Origin: Curtobacterium sp. SGAir0471
Lineage (GTDB): Bacteria > Actinomycetota > Actinomycetes > Actinomycetales > Microbacteriaceae
NCBI RefSeq assembly: GCF_005490985.1
Contig: NZ_CP027869.1
Span: 868,001-932,000, forward strand
Length of the DNA stretch: 64,000 nt
Reading direction: 5' to 3'
The notes beneath the pieces are model-generated. The model was given only the letters and a program-made list of their open reading frames with translations. It had not been told where the DNA came from and did no database searches. Made by a program: the position numbers and the translations under genes. Position 1 is the first letter of the stretch. Each line of letters opens with the position of its first letter. Positions 46,666 to 57,208 of the stretch are shown here, piece after piece.

Positions 46666-47615
46666 CCGGATCGACCCCGGACCTGCCGCAGGGGCAGCGG
46701 GCGGACGTGACACCGGGTACCCGGCGTCGGGACGCTCCGCCGCACCGGGAGCGACCGCGCATCGCCGTGGTGAGCCTGAGCCAGGGCACCCGGCCGGACG
46801 AGTTGCGCGGAGGACTGGCCAGCGTGCTCGCGCAGCAGGACGTCGAGCTCGACGTGGTGTGCGTCGGCAACGGCTGGGAGCCGTCGGGGCTGCCGGAGGG
46901 CGTCCGTGCGCTCGCCCTGCCGGAGAACCTCGGGATCCCCGCCGGTCGGAACGCCGGGGCCGAGGTCGTCGACGGCGATCACGTGTTCTTCCTCGACGAC
47001 GACGCGTCGATCCCGTCGCCGACCTTCCTGCGCGACGCCGTGGCGCTGCTCGACGGCGACCCGTCGCTCGGGCTGGTGCAGCCGCGGGTGGTCGACCCGA
47101 CCGGTTCCGCGAACCCCCGCCGCTGGGTACCGCGGATCCGCAAGGGCTCCGCAACCGACTCGTCGCCGGTGTTCTCGGTGTGGGAGGGCGCCGTGCTCCT
47201 GCCGATGGACGTCTACCGTGCCGTCGGCGGCTGGGGAGCGCCGTACTTCTACGCGCACGAGGGCATCGAGCTCGCGTGGCGCGTCTGGGACGCCGGTCGA
47301 CGTGCCTGGTACGCCGGGGACCTCGTCGCGCACCACCCCGCGATCGATCCCGCGCGGCACGCCGAGTACGTCCACCTGAACGCGCGCAACCGCGTGTTCC
47401 TGGCCCGGCGCAACCTGCCGGTCGCACTGCGTCCGCTCTACGTCGGGTCGTGGGCGGCGATCCAGGTCGCCCGCTGGTGGCGGCACCCGCTGCGCCTGCG
47501 GACCTGGTTCGGCGGCGTCCGCGAGGGATGGACGGCGGACTGCGGACCGTCGCGGCCCATGGGCTGGTTGACGATCGCCCGGATGACGCTCGCCGGTCGC
47601 CCGCCCGTCGTCTGA
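46662..47615 (+). CDS. Family 2 glycosyltransferase (rhamnosyl/galactofuranosyl-like)
   Basis: 317 residues. A disordered Arg/Pro-rich start (1-32), then VVSLSQGTRPDELRGGLASV, the NLGIPAGRNAG signature of rhamnosyl/galactofuranosyl-type GT2 enzymes, the metal motif FLDDDASIP, GAVLLPMDVYRAVGG and YFYAHEGIELAWR with the catalytic acidic pair. A hydrophobic segment near residue 265 suggests membrane association. It overlaps the CDP-alcohol gene by four bases. Donor and acceptor unknown. Confidence 0.83.
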   Translation: MTGSTPDLPQGQRADVTPGTRRRDAPPHRERPRIAVVSLSQGTRPDELRGGLASVLAQQDVELDVVCVGNGWEPSGLPEGVRALALPENLGIPAGRNAGAEVVDGDHVFFLDDDASIPSPTFLRDAVALLDGDPSLGLVQPRVVDPTGSANPRRWVPRIRKGSATDSSPVFSVWEGAVLLPMDVYRAVGGWGAPYFYAHEGIELAWRVWDAGRRAWYAGDLVAHHPAIDPARHAEYVHLNARNRVFLARRNLPVALRPLYVGSWAAIQVARWWRHPLRLRTWFGGVREGWTADCGPSRPMGWLTIARMTLAGRPPVV

Positions 47616-47655
47616 CCCAGCCCCACCCCGGACCAGGACCGCCGTGACCGGCGTC

Positions 47656-47700
47656 GGTGGCGCGACGTCCGACGTCGTTCCCGCCGACGAACGCGCCACC
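47656..47700 (+). promoter_or_regulatory. Inverted repeat before the TagF-like gene
   Basis: Nine-base arms GGTGGCGCG (47656-47664) and CGCGCCACC (47692-47700) with an inner TCGT/ACGA pair. It could attenuate transcription between the glycosyltransferase and the next gene, or end it; TAGCCT at 47726-47731 would then start a new transcript ten bases before the ATG. Confidence 0.4.
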
Positions 47701-47741
47701 GAACAGTCCGTCCAACAACCGCCCGTAGCCTGAGGACCACC

Positions 47742-48974
47742 ATGCCGATCACCAAGGACGTCCGGACCGCCGTCCGTCTCGCCCGCCGCCTGCTGCGTTC
47801 GCGCCGGAACCGTCGAGAGCTCGCCCGTCGTCTGCCCGAGGCACCGCGGCTGGCGCCGCGGTCGATCGAGGTCGCGGTCTACTTCGCGGACGCCGCGGTC
47901 AACATGTACCAGCTCCGTCAGTGGTACGCGCCGCTGGCGGAACTCGCCCGCGAGCACCCCGTCGCGATCATCTCGCGCAGCCCCGGGACGATGACGACGC
48001 TGCTCGACGAGTCGCCCGTCCCCGCGGTGTACGCCCGTCAGGTCGTCGACCTCGAGCGCTTCGTCGAGGAGCAGGCACCGAAGATCGTCCTGTACGTCAA
48101 CCAGAACGCCCGCAACTTCCAGATGATGCGGTACGGGCGGATGTGGCACGTTTTCGTCAACCACGGCGAGAGCGACAAGATGTACATGACGACGAACCAG
48201 TTCAAGGCGTACGACTACGCCCTGATCGCGGGCGATGCCGCACGCGACCGCCTTCGTGCTGCGCTGTGGGACTACGACGTCGACCGTCGCACGATCGCCA
48301 TCGGCCGTCCGCAGGCAGACCACTTCGCCGGCGCGGTGCCGTACCCGCAGGACGACCGCACCGTGGTGCTGTACGCGCCGACGTGGGAGGGCGACCGAGC
48401 CGCGGCCGCCTACGGCTCGATCGCGTCGCACGGTGTCGTCCTGGCCGAGCGTCTGCTCGCCACGGGGCGGCACCGGTTGGTGTACCGGCCGCACCCCCGG
48501 AGCGGTGTGCTCGACCAGGACTACCGGTCGGCGCACGATCGCATCGTCGCCGCCATCGCCGCCGCGAACGCCGCGGACCCGTCTGCCCACCACGTGTACG
48601 ACGACGGGCCGCAGCTCGGTTGGCAGCTCGCGGACGCCGACGTCGCGGTGACCGACATCAGCGCGATGATCTACGACCGGCTGGCCGTCGGCAAGCCCCT
48701 CATCGTGACGCGTCCGGCAGCGTCCGGTGCGGACGTGGACGAACGCGGCTACCTCGGCGACGCGAACTGGCTGCTCGCCGAGGACGCCGCCGACGTCGTC
48801 GCGCGGGTGGACGCCGCGGCGAACGACGCCGACGAGCTCGCGAAGCTCCGGCACTGGGTGCAGCGGTACTTCGGCGACACCACCCCGGGCGTCGCGACGA
48901 GCCGACTGCACGCCGCCGTGGACCGACTCGTGGCGCGCTGGCACGAGGTCGCCGCGGAGCGCGGCGACGCCTGA
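47742..48974 (+). CDS. CDP-glycerol glycerophosphotransferase family (TagF/TagB-like)
   Basis: 410 residues, no transmembrane helix, with a basic amphipathic start (RLARRLLRSRRNRRELARRL) suited to membrane surface binding, as in TagF. GT-B-like domains: FVNHGESDKMYMTTNQFKAY (catalytic His near residue 141 in the N-H-G-E motif) and LYAPTWEGD, then VYRPHPRSG and VTDISAMIYDRLAVGKP, all hallmark TagF/TagB motifs. It should transfer glycerol-phosphate or a similar polyol-phosphate from a CDP carrier to a growing polymer. Together with the TagGH-like exporter downstream it points to a teichoic-acid-like surface polymer. Confidence 0.88.
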   Translation: MPITKDVRTAVRLARRLLRSRRNRRELARRLPEAPRLAPRSIEVAVYFADAAVNMYQLRQWYAPLAELAREHPVAIISRSPGTMTTLLDESPVPAVYARQVVDLERFVEEQAPKIVLYVNQNARNFQMMRYGRMWHVFVNHGESDKMYMTTNQFKAYDYALIAGDAARDRLRAALWDYDVDRRTIAIGRPQADHFAGAVPYPQDDRTVVLYAPTWEGDRAAAAYGSIASHGVVLAERLLATGRHRLVYRPHPRSGVLDQDYRSAHDRIVAAIAAANAADPSAHHVYDDGPQLGWQLADADVAVTDISAMIYDRLAVGKPLIVTRPAASGADVDERGYLGDANWLLAEDAADVVARVDAAANDADELAKLRHWVQRYFGDTTPGVATSRLHAAVDRLVARWHEVAAERGDA

Positions 48975-48988
48975 CCCGGCGGGCAGCG

Positions 48989-49300
48989 TCACGAGGCGAG
49001 CCCCACGAGGCGGTCGCCGACCAGGGACATCCGCCACAGGTACTCCGACCGGTCCGGGCGCCGCCACCGGACGACCACGATGCCGGTCTGCTCGGGATCG
49101 GCGCCGAACACCGCGATCGACAGGGACCGCCCCGGGTCGAGACGGTTCACCGCGAGCGGCGGACAGTAGCCGCTGCCGAGGTGCGTGAACGAGATCGCGT
49201 GCAGCGGCTCGGTGCCGGTGTTCACCAGGTCGTAGCGACGTGGTGCCCCGGAGCGGTCGACGGTGAACGGGACTGCGTATGCCGTGGGTGGGTGGTGCAT
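48989..49300 (-). CDS. Hypothetical 103-residue protein in the glycopolymer locus
   Basis: 103 residues, one cysteine, no signal peptide or membrane helix. The pattern (VPFTVDRSGAPRRYDLVNTG, SLSIAVFGADPEQTG, IVVVRWRRPD) suggests a small all-beta sandwich of the kind seen in polymer-binding or C2-like domains, but I do not recognise a family. The ATG at 49300 has TAGCGT seven bases upstream, which supports the call. It is convergent to the TagF-like gene (14 bases between stops) and on the same strand as, and downstream of, the exporter genes. Confidence 0.65.
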   Translation of the reverse strand: MHHPPTAYAVPFTVDRSGAPRRYDLVNTGTEPLHAISFTHLGSGYCPPLAVNRLDPGRSLSIAVFGADPEQTGIVVVRWRRPDRSEYLWRMSLVGDRLVGLAS

Positions 49301-49307
49301 GCGGGTC

Positions 49308-49313
49308 ACGCTA
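49308..49313 (-). promoter_or_regulatory. -10 element for the 103-residue protein gene
   Basis: Minus-strand TAGCGT, seven bases before the ATG whose first base is 49300. Confidence 0.45.
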
Positions 49314-49407
49314 GGGGGAGGGGCCGACGTCGGGGCCTCGGGGGAGCGGTGCGGGGCACCTGCTTGTGGAGGAGCGGACAGCGGGCCCCTGGTGTGGAGG
49401 AGAGGGC

Positions 49408-50178
49408 TCAGGCCCCGTGGTCCGCCTCGTACTGCGCCAGCGCCGCCTCGATCGTGTCGTCGAGCTGCAGTCGCCCCTCGTCGAGGTAGAGCCCCCGGTC
49501 GCAGAACCGGCGCAGGTCCTTGTCGCTGTGCGAGACGAAGAACAGCGTCCGGCCGCCGGCCAGCAGTTCCTCGATGCGCTTGTAGCACTTCTCGCGGAAG
49601 CTCTTGTCACCCACCGCCAGCACCTCGTCGACCAGGATGACGGGTTCGTCCAACCGGGAGATCACGGCGAAGGCGATGCGCACCTTCATGCCGCTCGACA
49701 GGTGCTTGTACGGGGTGTCGACGAAGTCCCCGATCTCCGCGAAGTCGATGATCTCGTCGAACGCGTCACGGATCTCCGACCGGGACATCCCGTGCAGACC
49801 CGCTGTCAGGTAGACGTTGTCCCGGACCGTCAGGTCGCCGACGAAGCCGCCCGTGATCTCGATGAGCGGTGCGACCCCGGCGTTCACGCGGACGCGGCCC
49901 TCGTCCGGCAGCATGACCTGTGCGACGAGCTTGAGCAGTGTGGACTTGCCCTGGCCGTTGCGCCCGACGACCCCGATCGCCTCGCCCGGCCGGACGTCGA
50001 AGGACACGTGCCGCAGCGCCCAGAACTCGTCCGCGCGCTTCCGCCGGTTGCTGCCCGCGAACAGGTCCTTGAAGCTCCGGCTCGCCCGGCGGTTGCGCTT
50101 GAAGCGGATGCCGGCGTCACGAACCGAGATCACGGGGGTAACGGTCGTCGACGGCGCGGTGGAGTCGGTGGCGGTCAT
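49408..50178 (-). CDS. Polysaccharide/teichoic acid export ABC ATPase (TagH-like)
   Basis: 256 residues. The N-terminal stretch has the FKRNRRASRSFKDLFAG segment typical of polysaccharide ATPases (KpsT/TagH/Wzt). Walker A GRNGQGKST at 72-80, signature LSSGMKVRIAF near 160, Walker B VILVDEVLAVGD and switch His in VSHSDKDL. It powers export of a lipid-linked polymer with the permease encoded just upstream; start and stop codons overlap by one base (TGATG). No Wzt-type C-terminal carbohydrate-binding domain is present, so export need not depend on a terminal cap. Confidence 0.92.
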   Translation of the reverse strand: MTATDSTAPSTTVTPVISVRDAGIRFKRNRRASRSFKDLFAGSNRRKRADEFWALRHVSFDVRPGEAIGVVGRNGQGKSTLLKLVAQVMLPDEGRVRVNAGVAPLIEITGGFVGDLTVRDNVYLTAGLHGMSRSEIRDAFDEIIDFAEIGDFVDTPYKHLSSGMKVRIAFAVISRLDEPVILVDEVLAVGDKSFREKCYKRIEELLAGGRTLFFVSHSDKDLRRFCDRGLYLDEGRLQLDDTIEAALAQYEADHGA

Positions 50179-51002
50179 CACAGCTCCTTCAGGACGCGGT
50201 GCTCGCTCCGGCGGAACACGACCAGCCCGACCCCGAGCACCACGGCGGTGACGAGGACCGAGACGGCGACCTCTCGCCAGTCGAGCTGACCGGGGAAGAA
50301 CGCGGCGCGGTAGATGCCGAAGATGCCGCTGAGCGGGTTCAGCGCGGCGATGTCGTGCAGCCGTTCGGGTAGTGCCTGCGTGCCGTAGATGATCGGCGAG
50401 GCGTAGAAGAGGAACCGCAGCACGAGCTTCACGGCGCGTTCCAGGTCGCGGAAGAAGACCACCAGCGGCGCGACGATCAGGCCGAGTCCGTAGACCAGCG
50501 CCCCTTGCAGCACGATGGCCAGGGGGTAGAGCGCCAGTTCCCAGTGCAGGTGCGCGCCGGTGGCGATCGCGAACACCGCGAGCACCGGCAGGCTCAACAG
50601 GAACTCGATGCCCTTCGACGCGTTGACCCGGGCGACCCAGATGCTCCGCGGGATCGTGGTCGACCGGATCAGCTTCGCTTCCTTGGTGAAGGCGCGCGTG
50701 GAGTCCGACACCGCCCCGGTGAACCACATCCACGGCAGGAGCGCCGACAGCAGGAAGACGATGTACGGTTCCTCACCCACCGATCCGCGGTGGAAGACCT
50801 GGGTGAAGACGAACCAGTAGATCGCCGACATCACCAGCGGGTCGAGGATCGACCACAGGTACCCGAGCGCGGACGTCGAGTACCGGACGCGCAGGTCGCG
50901 CACCGTCAGCAACCAGAGCGCCTGGCGGTAGCGTCGACCGGCGCTCCGGGGCGCCGTCGATGCGGTCGTCGCGGGCGCGGTCGGCGCACTCGCTGTGGTC
51001 AC
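50178..51002 (-). CDS. ABC-2 type export permease (TagG-like)
   Basis: 274 residues, six transmembrane helices. RDLRVRYSTSALGYLWSILD at about 34-53 is the conserved start of TagG/Wzm/KpsM permeases; later ASPIIYGTQALPERLHDIAALNPLSGI is also family-typical. It forms the channel half of the exporter. The GTG at 51002 has GGAGGGA five bases upstream; the first 22 residues are Ala/Thr-rich and probably cytoplasmic. It is downstream of the nucleotidyltransferase gene by 43 bases, so three minus-strand genes likely form one operon. Confidence 0.92.
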   Translation of the reverse strand: MTTASAPTAPATTASTAPRSAGRRYRQALWLLTVRDLRVRYSTSALGYLWSILDPLVMSAIYWFVFTQVFHRGSVGEEPYIVFLLSALLPWMWFTGAVSDSTRAFTKEAKLIRSTTIPRSIWVARVNASKGIEFLLSLPVLAVFAIATGAHLHWELALYPLAIVLQGALVYGLGLIVAPLVVFFRDLERAVKLVLRFLFYASPIIYGTQALPERLHDIAALNPLSGIFGIYRAAFFPGQLDWREVAVSVLVTAVVLGVGLVVFRRSEHRVLKEL

Positions 51003-51045
51003 GGCTTCCCTCCGGGCGGAACCGCCGAGGGGTCCTGACGGTGGT

Positions 51046-51741
51046 TCAGGCGAACAGGTCGTTCGCGCGCTCGAGGTCCTCGGCGAAGTCGATCTCGACC
51101 GCGTACAGGTCGGAGATGTCGATCGGCGACCAGCGTAGCCCGTCCTCGGCGATGGCAGCCTCGATGCCGCCCTCGAAGTACTCCTGGTCGTCGACGCGGC
51201 CGAGCTGACGGATGAGCGCCTGCTTGTCCCGCGAGGAGACGTAGTTGATGCCGACGGCCTCGCCCAGGCCACCCACGACTCGCTTCGAGAGCTCCTTGAT
51301 GCAGCCCTGGGCGTCGACCGTGTACTTGACCTCTTCGTCGGACACCTTCTCGGTGTTGACGCTGACGAAGGACCGGTCCTGGTCCATCATGTCGGCGGCG
51401 CGGACGAGGGCGCGCGGGTCGAAGACGACGTCGCCGTTCATCCAGAGGACGCCGCTCTTGCCGGTGGCCTTCAGCGCGCGGAGCAGGCTCTTCGAGGTGT
51501 TCGTGGAGTCGTAGGACTCGTTGTAGACGAAGTTCGCCTCGGGGAACGCCTCGACGATGTACTCGGACTTGTAGCCGACGACGATCGTGACGCGCGCGCT
51601 GGAGCCGAACGCTGCGCGGATGTTGTCGAACTGCTGCTGCATGATGGTGCGGCCGTCGCTGAGTTCGGTGAGCGGCTTCGGCAGGCTGCGGCCGAGCCGG
51701 CTGCCCATCCCCGCTGCGAGGATGACGATCTGCGTGGTCAT
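51046..51741 (-). CDS. Nucleotidyltransferase (LicC-like, probably CTP-dependent)
   Basis: 231 residues, NTP_transferase fold. LAAGMGSRLGRSLPKPL at 8-24 is the nucleotide-binding signature; VVGYKSEYI, VYNESYDSTNTSKSL and LWMNGDVVF (metal Asp) follow. The NESYDSTNTSKSL stretch resembles phosphocholine cytidylyltransferase LicC and inositol-1-phosphate cytidylyltransferase more than sugar-1-phosphate enzymes, so it may make a CDP-alcohol used by the CDP-alcohol transferase at 45847 or the TagF-like enzyme. Substrate is inference. The ATG at 51741 has AGAAGGGA upstream. Confidence 0.8.
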   Translation of the reverse strand: MTTQIVILAAGMGSRLGRSLPKPLTELSDGRTIMQQQFDNIRAAFGSSARVTIVVGYKSEYIVEAFPEANFVYNESYDSTNTSKSLLRALKATGKSGVLWMNGDVVFDPRALVRAADMMDQDRSFVSVNTEKVSDEEVKYTVDAQGCIKELSKRVVGGLGEAVGINYVSSRDKQALIRQLGRVDDQEYFEGGIEAAIAEDGLRWSPIDISDLYAVEIDFAEDLERANDLFA

Positions 51742-52076
51742 GCTGGTCCCTTCTGGTGTCCGCCCGCGCGCCGCGTGGGGCACGGGCGGGCCTCGTCGAG
51801 TGTGCTCGCACCGGTTCGGAGTTCGCCGTGAGCGTGCGCATCCTGCACCTTCGCGCGGGGGACGAGCGGCCACGGCGGAGCCCGTCCGAGCAGGTTTCCA
51901 TGTGGTGAACACTTCGTCGTGCCCTGGTGAATGATACGGAACGAGTCCGCTCCGGGGTACACCGGTGCGCGCTTCGTACTCATTTCGTGACCCTGTGACC
52001 GGTTCGGTACCGGAGCCCACGCGGACGCGCCGACGGTCGAGGTCGGGGGCGTCCGGCGCGTTGGTACGGTGGGGCG
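51742..52076. other. 335-base divergent gap, promoter region of two exporter loci
   Basis: No gene seen. The middle (about 51900-51990) is the most AT-rich stretch nearby and probably holds the promoter for the minus-strand nucleotidyltransferase-exporter operon (for example TATCAT on the minus strand near 51932). A short palindrome CCGGTTCGGTACCGG lies near 52000. The plus-strand ABC ATPase promoter is listed separately. Confidence 0.4.
52065..52070 (+). promoter_or_regulatory. -10 element for the second ABC exporter, leaderless layout
   Basis: TACGGT, six bases before the GTG at 52077. Confidence 0.5.
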
Positions 52077-53476
<1,400 letters not shown>

Positions 53477-53501
<25 letters not shown>

Positions 53502-55048
53502 GGGTCGACCTGCTCGCGGGCGAGGTCCGCGGGGGAGCCCGACGGTCGGTCCTCGTCGTGCTGGGATCCCTGCTCGGCCTGGTCGCCGCGGTCGTGGTCG
53601 CGGGGGAGCTCCTCGCGCTCCGGTCGGCGCCAGCCGAGGTCGCCCGCTCCGTCGCGGTCCCCGTGGGCACCTTCGTCTCCCTCGCGCTCACCCTCGTCCC
53701 GCTCGTCGTGGGCCGCTCCGACCAGTTCGACCCGCGACGGTTCGCCGTGTACGGCATCGACCGTCGTCGGCTCGCCGTCGGGCTCGGGGTCGCCGGGCTC
53801 GTCGGCGTCCCGGTGCTCGCCGTCGCGATCGTCGCGGTCGGACAGGTCGGCGCCTGGTCGCGGACCGGTGGCACCGCTGTGCTCGCCGTCGCCGCCGCGC
53901 TGCTCGGCACGCTGACCTGCGCCCTGCTGCTCCGCGTCGGCAGCGCCGTCGGTGCGACGTACGTCGGCCCGCACCGGTCGCGCGACGCCGGCTGGCTCGC
54001 CGCCCTGGTCATCGTCGTCCTCGGGCTGCCGGTGGTGTCGCTGCTGCTCCGCAGCGACTGGCTCGACCCCGCCAGCGCAGAGCTGCAGCGGGTCGCCGAC
54101 GTCGCCGGGTGGACCCCGTGGGGCGCCGCCTGGGCCGTCCCGGCGGACGTCGCCAGCGGCCGTGTCGGCGAGGGGGTCCTGAAGCTCCTGGTCGCCCTGG
54201 TCACCGTCGCACTGCTCGCACTGGCGTGGTGGGCGCTCGTCGGTCGAGCGCTCGAGGCCGCCGACGGCCGCGCCGGTACCCGTCGCTACCGCGGGCTCGG
54301 CTGGTTCGCCGGGCTCGGGTCCACCCCGGTGGGCGCGGTCGCCGCCCGGGCGCTGACCTACTGGGGCCGCGACCCGCGGTACCGGATGTCCTACCTCGTC
54401 ATCCTGTTCGTGCCGATCGTCGTGCTCCCGCTCGGGGTCGCCGGCGTGCCGTGGCACTGGACCGCGCTCGTCCCGCTGCCGCTCATGGCGCTCATCGCCG
54501 GGTTCCTGCCGCACAACGACGTCTCCTACGACAACACCGCGGTCTGGCTGCACGTCGCCTCGGGCGCTCCCGGGTGGAGCGACCGACTCGGCCGTCTCGT
54601 GCCGTTGCTCGTCGTGGGGCTGCCGCTCGTGGTGGCCGGTGCCGCCGTCTCCGCCGCGCTCTTCGGCGACCCCGTCGCCTTCCCGGTGCTGACCGGCATC
54701 GCGGTCGGCGCCCTGCTGGCCGGTCTCGGACTGTCGAGCATCGTCTCCGTCCTGCTGCCGTACCCGACGGTCCGCCCGGGCGACCACCCGTTCCAGCAGC
54801 CGCAGGCCGCCGGCACGACGGCTGCGGTCGCGCAGACGACGATGATCGTCGGCATCCTGGCGTCGCTCGTCCCCGCGGTGTGGCTCGCGGTGCTCACCGC
54901 GGTGGACGGTCCGGAGCCCTGGGCGACCGCGACGCTCGTCGTCGGCGTCGCCGTGGGCGTCGTCGTGCTCGTGGTCGGCGTGGCCGTCGGCGGTCGGCTC
55001 TTCGACCGGCGCGGTCCAGACCTGCTCGCTGCGGCGCAGCGCAACTGA
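53477..55048 (+). CDS. ABC exporter permease, about 12 helices
   Basis: 523 residues, very hydrophobic, around twelve transmembrane segments in two halves with a soluble loop (RYRGLGWFAGLGSTP) that probably contacts the ATPase. It overlaps the ATPase gene by 25 bases, so they form one unit. No motif gives a substrate; bacteriocin, lipid or antibiotic export families share this plan. The ATG at 53477 is the first usable start and leads directly into an amphipathic QLLRLRVDLLAGEVRGG helix. Confidence 0.85.
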
Positions 55049-55057
55049 CCGCCCGCC

Positions 55058-55205
55058 GGACGGGAGGCACGTGGCCGGGCGGTCACGTCGGCTCCGGTCC
55101 GGATGCGCCGTCGGACGGGAGGCGCGTGACGGGGCCGCCCCGTGCCTCCCGTCCGCGCGCGGTGCGGGTGGGTCGTGTGGCGGAGCCTGCCCGTGCCTCC
55201 CGTCC
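55058..55205. repeat. Nested family A palindromes
   Basis: Outer arms GGACGGGAGGCACG (55058-55071) and its exact reverse complement (55192-55205) enclose an inner pair (55113-55126 and 55141-55154). One long double hairpin could form in the 193-base gap between the exporter and DUF3039. Confidence 0.8.
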
Positions 55206-55229
55206 GTCGCGGCGTCAGCCGCATCGTCG

Positions 55230-55235
55230 TACCCT
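55230..55235 (+). promoter_or_regulatory. -10 element for the DUF3039 gene, leaderless layout
   Basis: TACCCT, six bases before the ATG at 55242. Confidence 0.6.
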
Positions 55236-55241
55236 GGACGC

Positions 55242-55502
55242 ATGAGCATGACGGAACCCGGCGGCGGCCTCGACGTGATGGACCGCGAGCTCGAGAAGCT
55301 CCTCGAGGAAGAGGCGATCGAGCCCGGCGACCACGAACGGTTCTCGCACTACGTGAAGAAGGACAAGATCCTGCAGTCCGCGCTGTCCGGCAAGCCGGTC
55401 AAGGCGCTGTGCGGCAAGAAGTGGGTGCCCGGGCGCGACCCCGAGAAGTTCCCGGTGTGCCCGGACTGCAAGGCCATCTACGAGAAGATGAAGGCCGAGT
55501 AG
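55242..55502 (+). CDS. DUF3039 family small zinc-ribbon-like protein
   Basis: 86 residues. A helical start (MDRELEKLLEEEAIEPGDHE), then HERFSHYVKKDKI and the cysteines C57 (ALCGKKW), C73 and C76 (FPVCPDCKAIY). With a His this makes a likely zinc site. It matches the actinobacterial DUF3039 family, whose function is unknown; the zinc-ribbon look suggests nucleic acid or protein binding. The ATG at 55242 lies six bases from TACCCT. Its stop is four bases from the stop of the convergent pncB. Confidence 0.87.
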   Translation: MSMTEPGGGLDVMDRELEKLLEEEAIEPGDHERFSHYVKKDKILQSALSGKPVKALCGKKWVPGRDPEKFPVCPDCKAIYEKMKAE

Positions 55503-55506
55503 ACCG

Positions 55507-56796
55507 CTAGATCACCAGGGTCGGGATCGCCGGGTCGCCGCGTCCGATGCGGGACGCATCCGCCGGCAGCTCGGCCTTCGCCCGCTTGTGGTGCGCCCGC
55601 GCGGCCTCGACGCCGGCGACCCCGAGGAAGGCGGGGTCGACCTCGCCGTGCTCGACCACCGGGACGAGCAGGGGACGCTCGTCCGGGCCGACCCGGCCCG
55701 AGGTCAGGACCACCTCGGCGGTCGCGATGCCGTTGCGGAGGCGACGGCCGGCCTCCTTGCGGCCGCCGGTCGACACCTTGTCCGCGGACTTCTTCGCGAC
55801 GGGGACCCACTCGTCGCCCGCCGGGGTCTGGTGCGCGACGAGCTTGAACACCATGCCCGCCGCCGGGTGGCCCGACCCCGAGACGACGCTCGTGCCGACG
55901 CCGTAGGAGTCGACCGGAGCGGCACGGAGTGCGGCGATCGTGTACTCGTCCAGGTCGTTCGTCACGGTGATCTTCGTCGCCGGCGCGCCGAGGCGGTCGA
56001 GCTGGGCGCGCACGGCGGCGACGACGCTCGGCAGGTCGCCGCTGTCGATGCGGACCGCGCCGAGTCGGCCGTTCGTCAGACGGACGGCGGTCTCCACCGC
56101 TGCCTCGATGTCGTACGTGTCGACGAGCAGCGTCGTTCCATCGCCGAGGGCGTCGAGCTGGGAGCGGAACGCGGCCTCCTCGGAGTCGTGCAGGAGCGTG
56201 AACGCGTGCGCGGCGGTGCCCATCGTCGGGATGCCCCACGTGCGGCCGGCCTCGAGGTTGCTCGTCGCGCCGAAGCCCGCGATGTAGGCGGCGCGGGCGG
56301 CGGCGACGGCGTTCCACTCACCGGTGCGGCGCGAGCCCATCTCGGCGAGCGGTCGACCGTCGGCGGCGGACACCATGCGGGCGGCGGCGCCGGCGATCGC
56401 GGAGTCGGCGTTGAAGATGCTCAACGCGAGGGTCTCGAGGACGACGGACTCGGCGAAGGTGCCCTCGACCTGCACCACGGGGGAGTTCGGGAAGAAGACC
56501 TCGCCCTCGCGGTAGGCACGGACGTCTCCCGTGAACCGGTAGTCCGCGAGCCAGCGGGCGGTGCCCTCGTCGATGACGCCGCGGTCGCGGAGGAAGCCGA
56601 TCTCCTCGTCGCCGAACCGGAATTCCGTCAGCGCTGTGAGGAAGCGGCCGAGGCCCGCGGCGACGCCGTAGCGACGGCCGTCCGGCAGACGGCGGGCGAA
56701 CACCTCGAACACGCAGCGTCGATCGGCGGTGCCGTCCTTGAGGGCGGCGTCCACCATGGTGAGTTCGTACTGGTCCGTGAGGAGCGCGCTGGTCAC
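55507..56796 (-). CDS. pncB: Nicotinate phosphoribosyltransferase
   Basis: Makes nicotinate mononucleotide from nicotinate, PRPP and ATP (Preiss-Handler NAD salvage). 429 residues. Start [15 protein letters not shown] is the family signature; [16 protein letters not shown], the EMGSRRTG substrate loop near 150, and GTAAHAF with a conserved His, then VRIDSGDL and [11 protein letters not shown] complete the barrel. The GTG at 56796 has TAGTGT seven bases upstream and also a GGAGG site, so both initiation modes are open. Long upstream in-frame extensions run into the repeat gap and are rejected. Confidence 0.93.
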   Translation of the reverse strand: MTSALLTDQYELTMVDAALKDGTADRRCVFEVFARRLPDGRRYGVAAGLGRFLTALTEFRFGDEEIGFLRDRGVIDEGTARWLADYRFTGDVRAYREGEVFFPNSPVVQVEGTFAESVVLETLALSIFNADSAIAGAAARMVSAADGRPLAEMGSRRTGEWNAVAAARAAYIAGFGATSNLEAGRTWGIPTMGTAAHAFTLLHDSEEAAFRSQLDALGDGTTLLVDTYDIEAAVETAVRLTNGRLGAVRIDSGDLPSVVAAVRAQLDRLGAPATKITVTNDLDEYTIAALRAAPVDSYGVGTSVVSGSGHPAAGMVFKLVAHQTPAGDEWVPVAKKSADKVSTGGRKEAGRRLRNGIATAEVVLTSGRVGPDERPLLVPVVEHGEVDPAFLGVAGVEAARAHHKRAKAELPADASRIGRGDPAIPTLVI

Positions 56797-56803
56797 GCCT
56801 CCG

Positions 56804-56809
56804 ACACTA
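56804..56809 (-). promoter_or_regulatory. -10 element for pncB
   Basis: Minus-strand TAGTGT, seven bases before the GTG whose first base is 56796. Confidence 0.5.
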
Positions 56810-57172
56810 GTGACGTCCGGGTGCGGACGGGCGGAGCCGGCGGGCGGGACGGGCGGGCGGAGCGGGCGGAGTACGTGGGGGTCGACGGCGGCGCGCGGTG
56901 CCGTGTGCGTCGTGCGGGAGTGTGGCGTGCGGGGAGGGGGCATCCCGGCTGGCCGCGAACGGGCGGAAGACGTGCGCCTCGACGGTGCATGCTGCGCATC
57001 CGGCCCGCTCGCGGAGCAGGTGGCCGTCCGGACGAGTGCCGCGTGGGGCGGACGCGGGTCGCGCCTCCCGGCTGGTCGCGAGCGGGCGGAACCGGATTCC
57101 TTCCGCTGCTCGTTCCGCGAGTTCCGCCCGCTCGGCGCGTCGCGCTCGTCTGCACGCGCGCGGCGGCCCGGC

Positions 57173-57208
57173 CGGGAGGCGCGGTGCCGGGCCGCCACGC
57201 GCCTCCCG
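57173..57208. repeat. Family A palindrome inside the family B cluster
   Basis: Perfect 11-base arms CGGGAGGCGCG (57173-57183) and its reverse complement (57198-57208), 14-base loop. It is the only place where both repeat families are interleaved. Confidence 0.7.
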
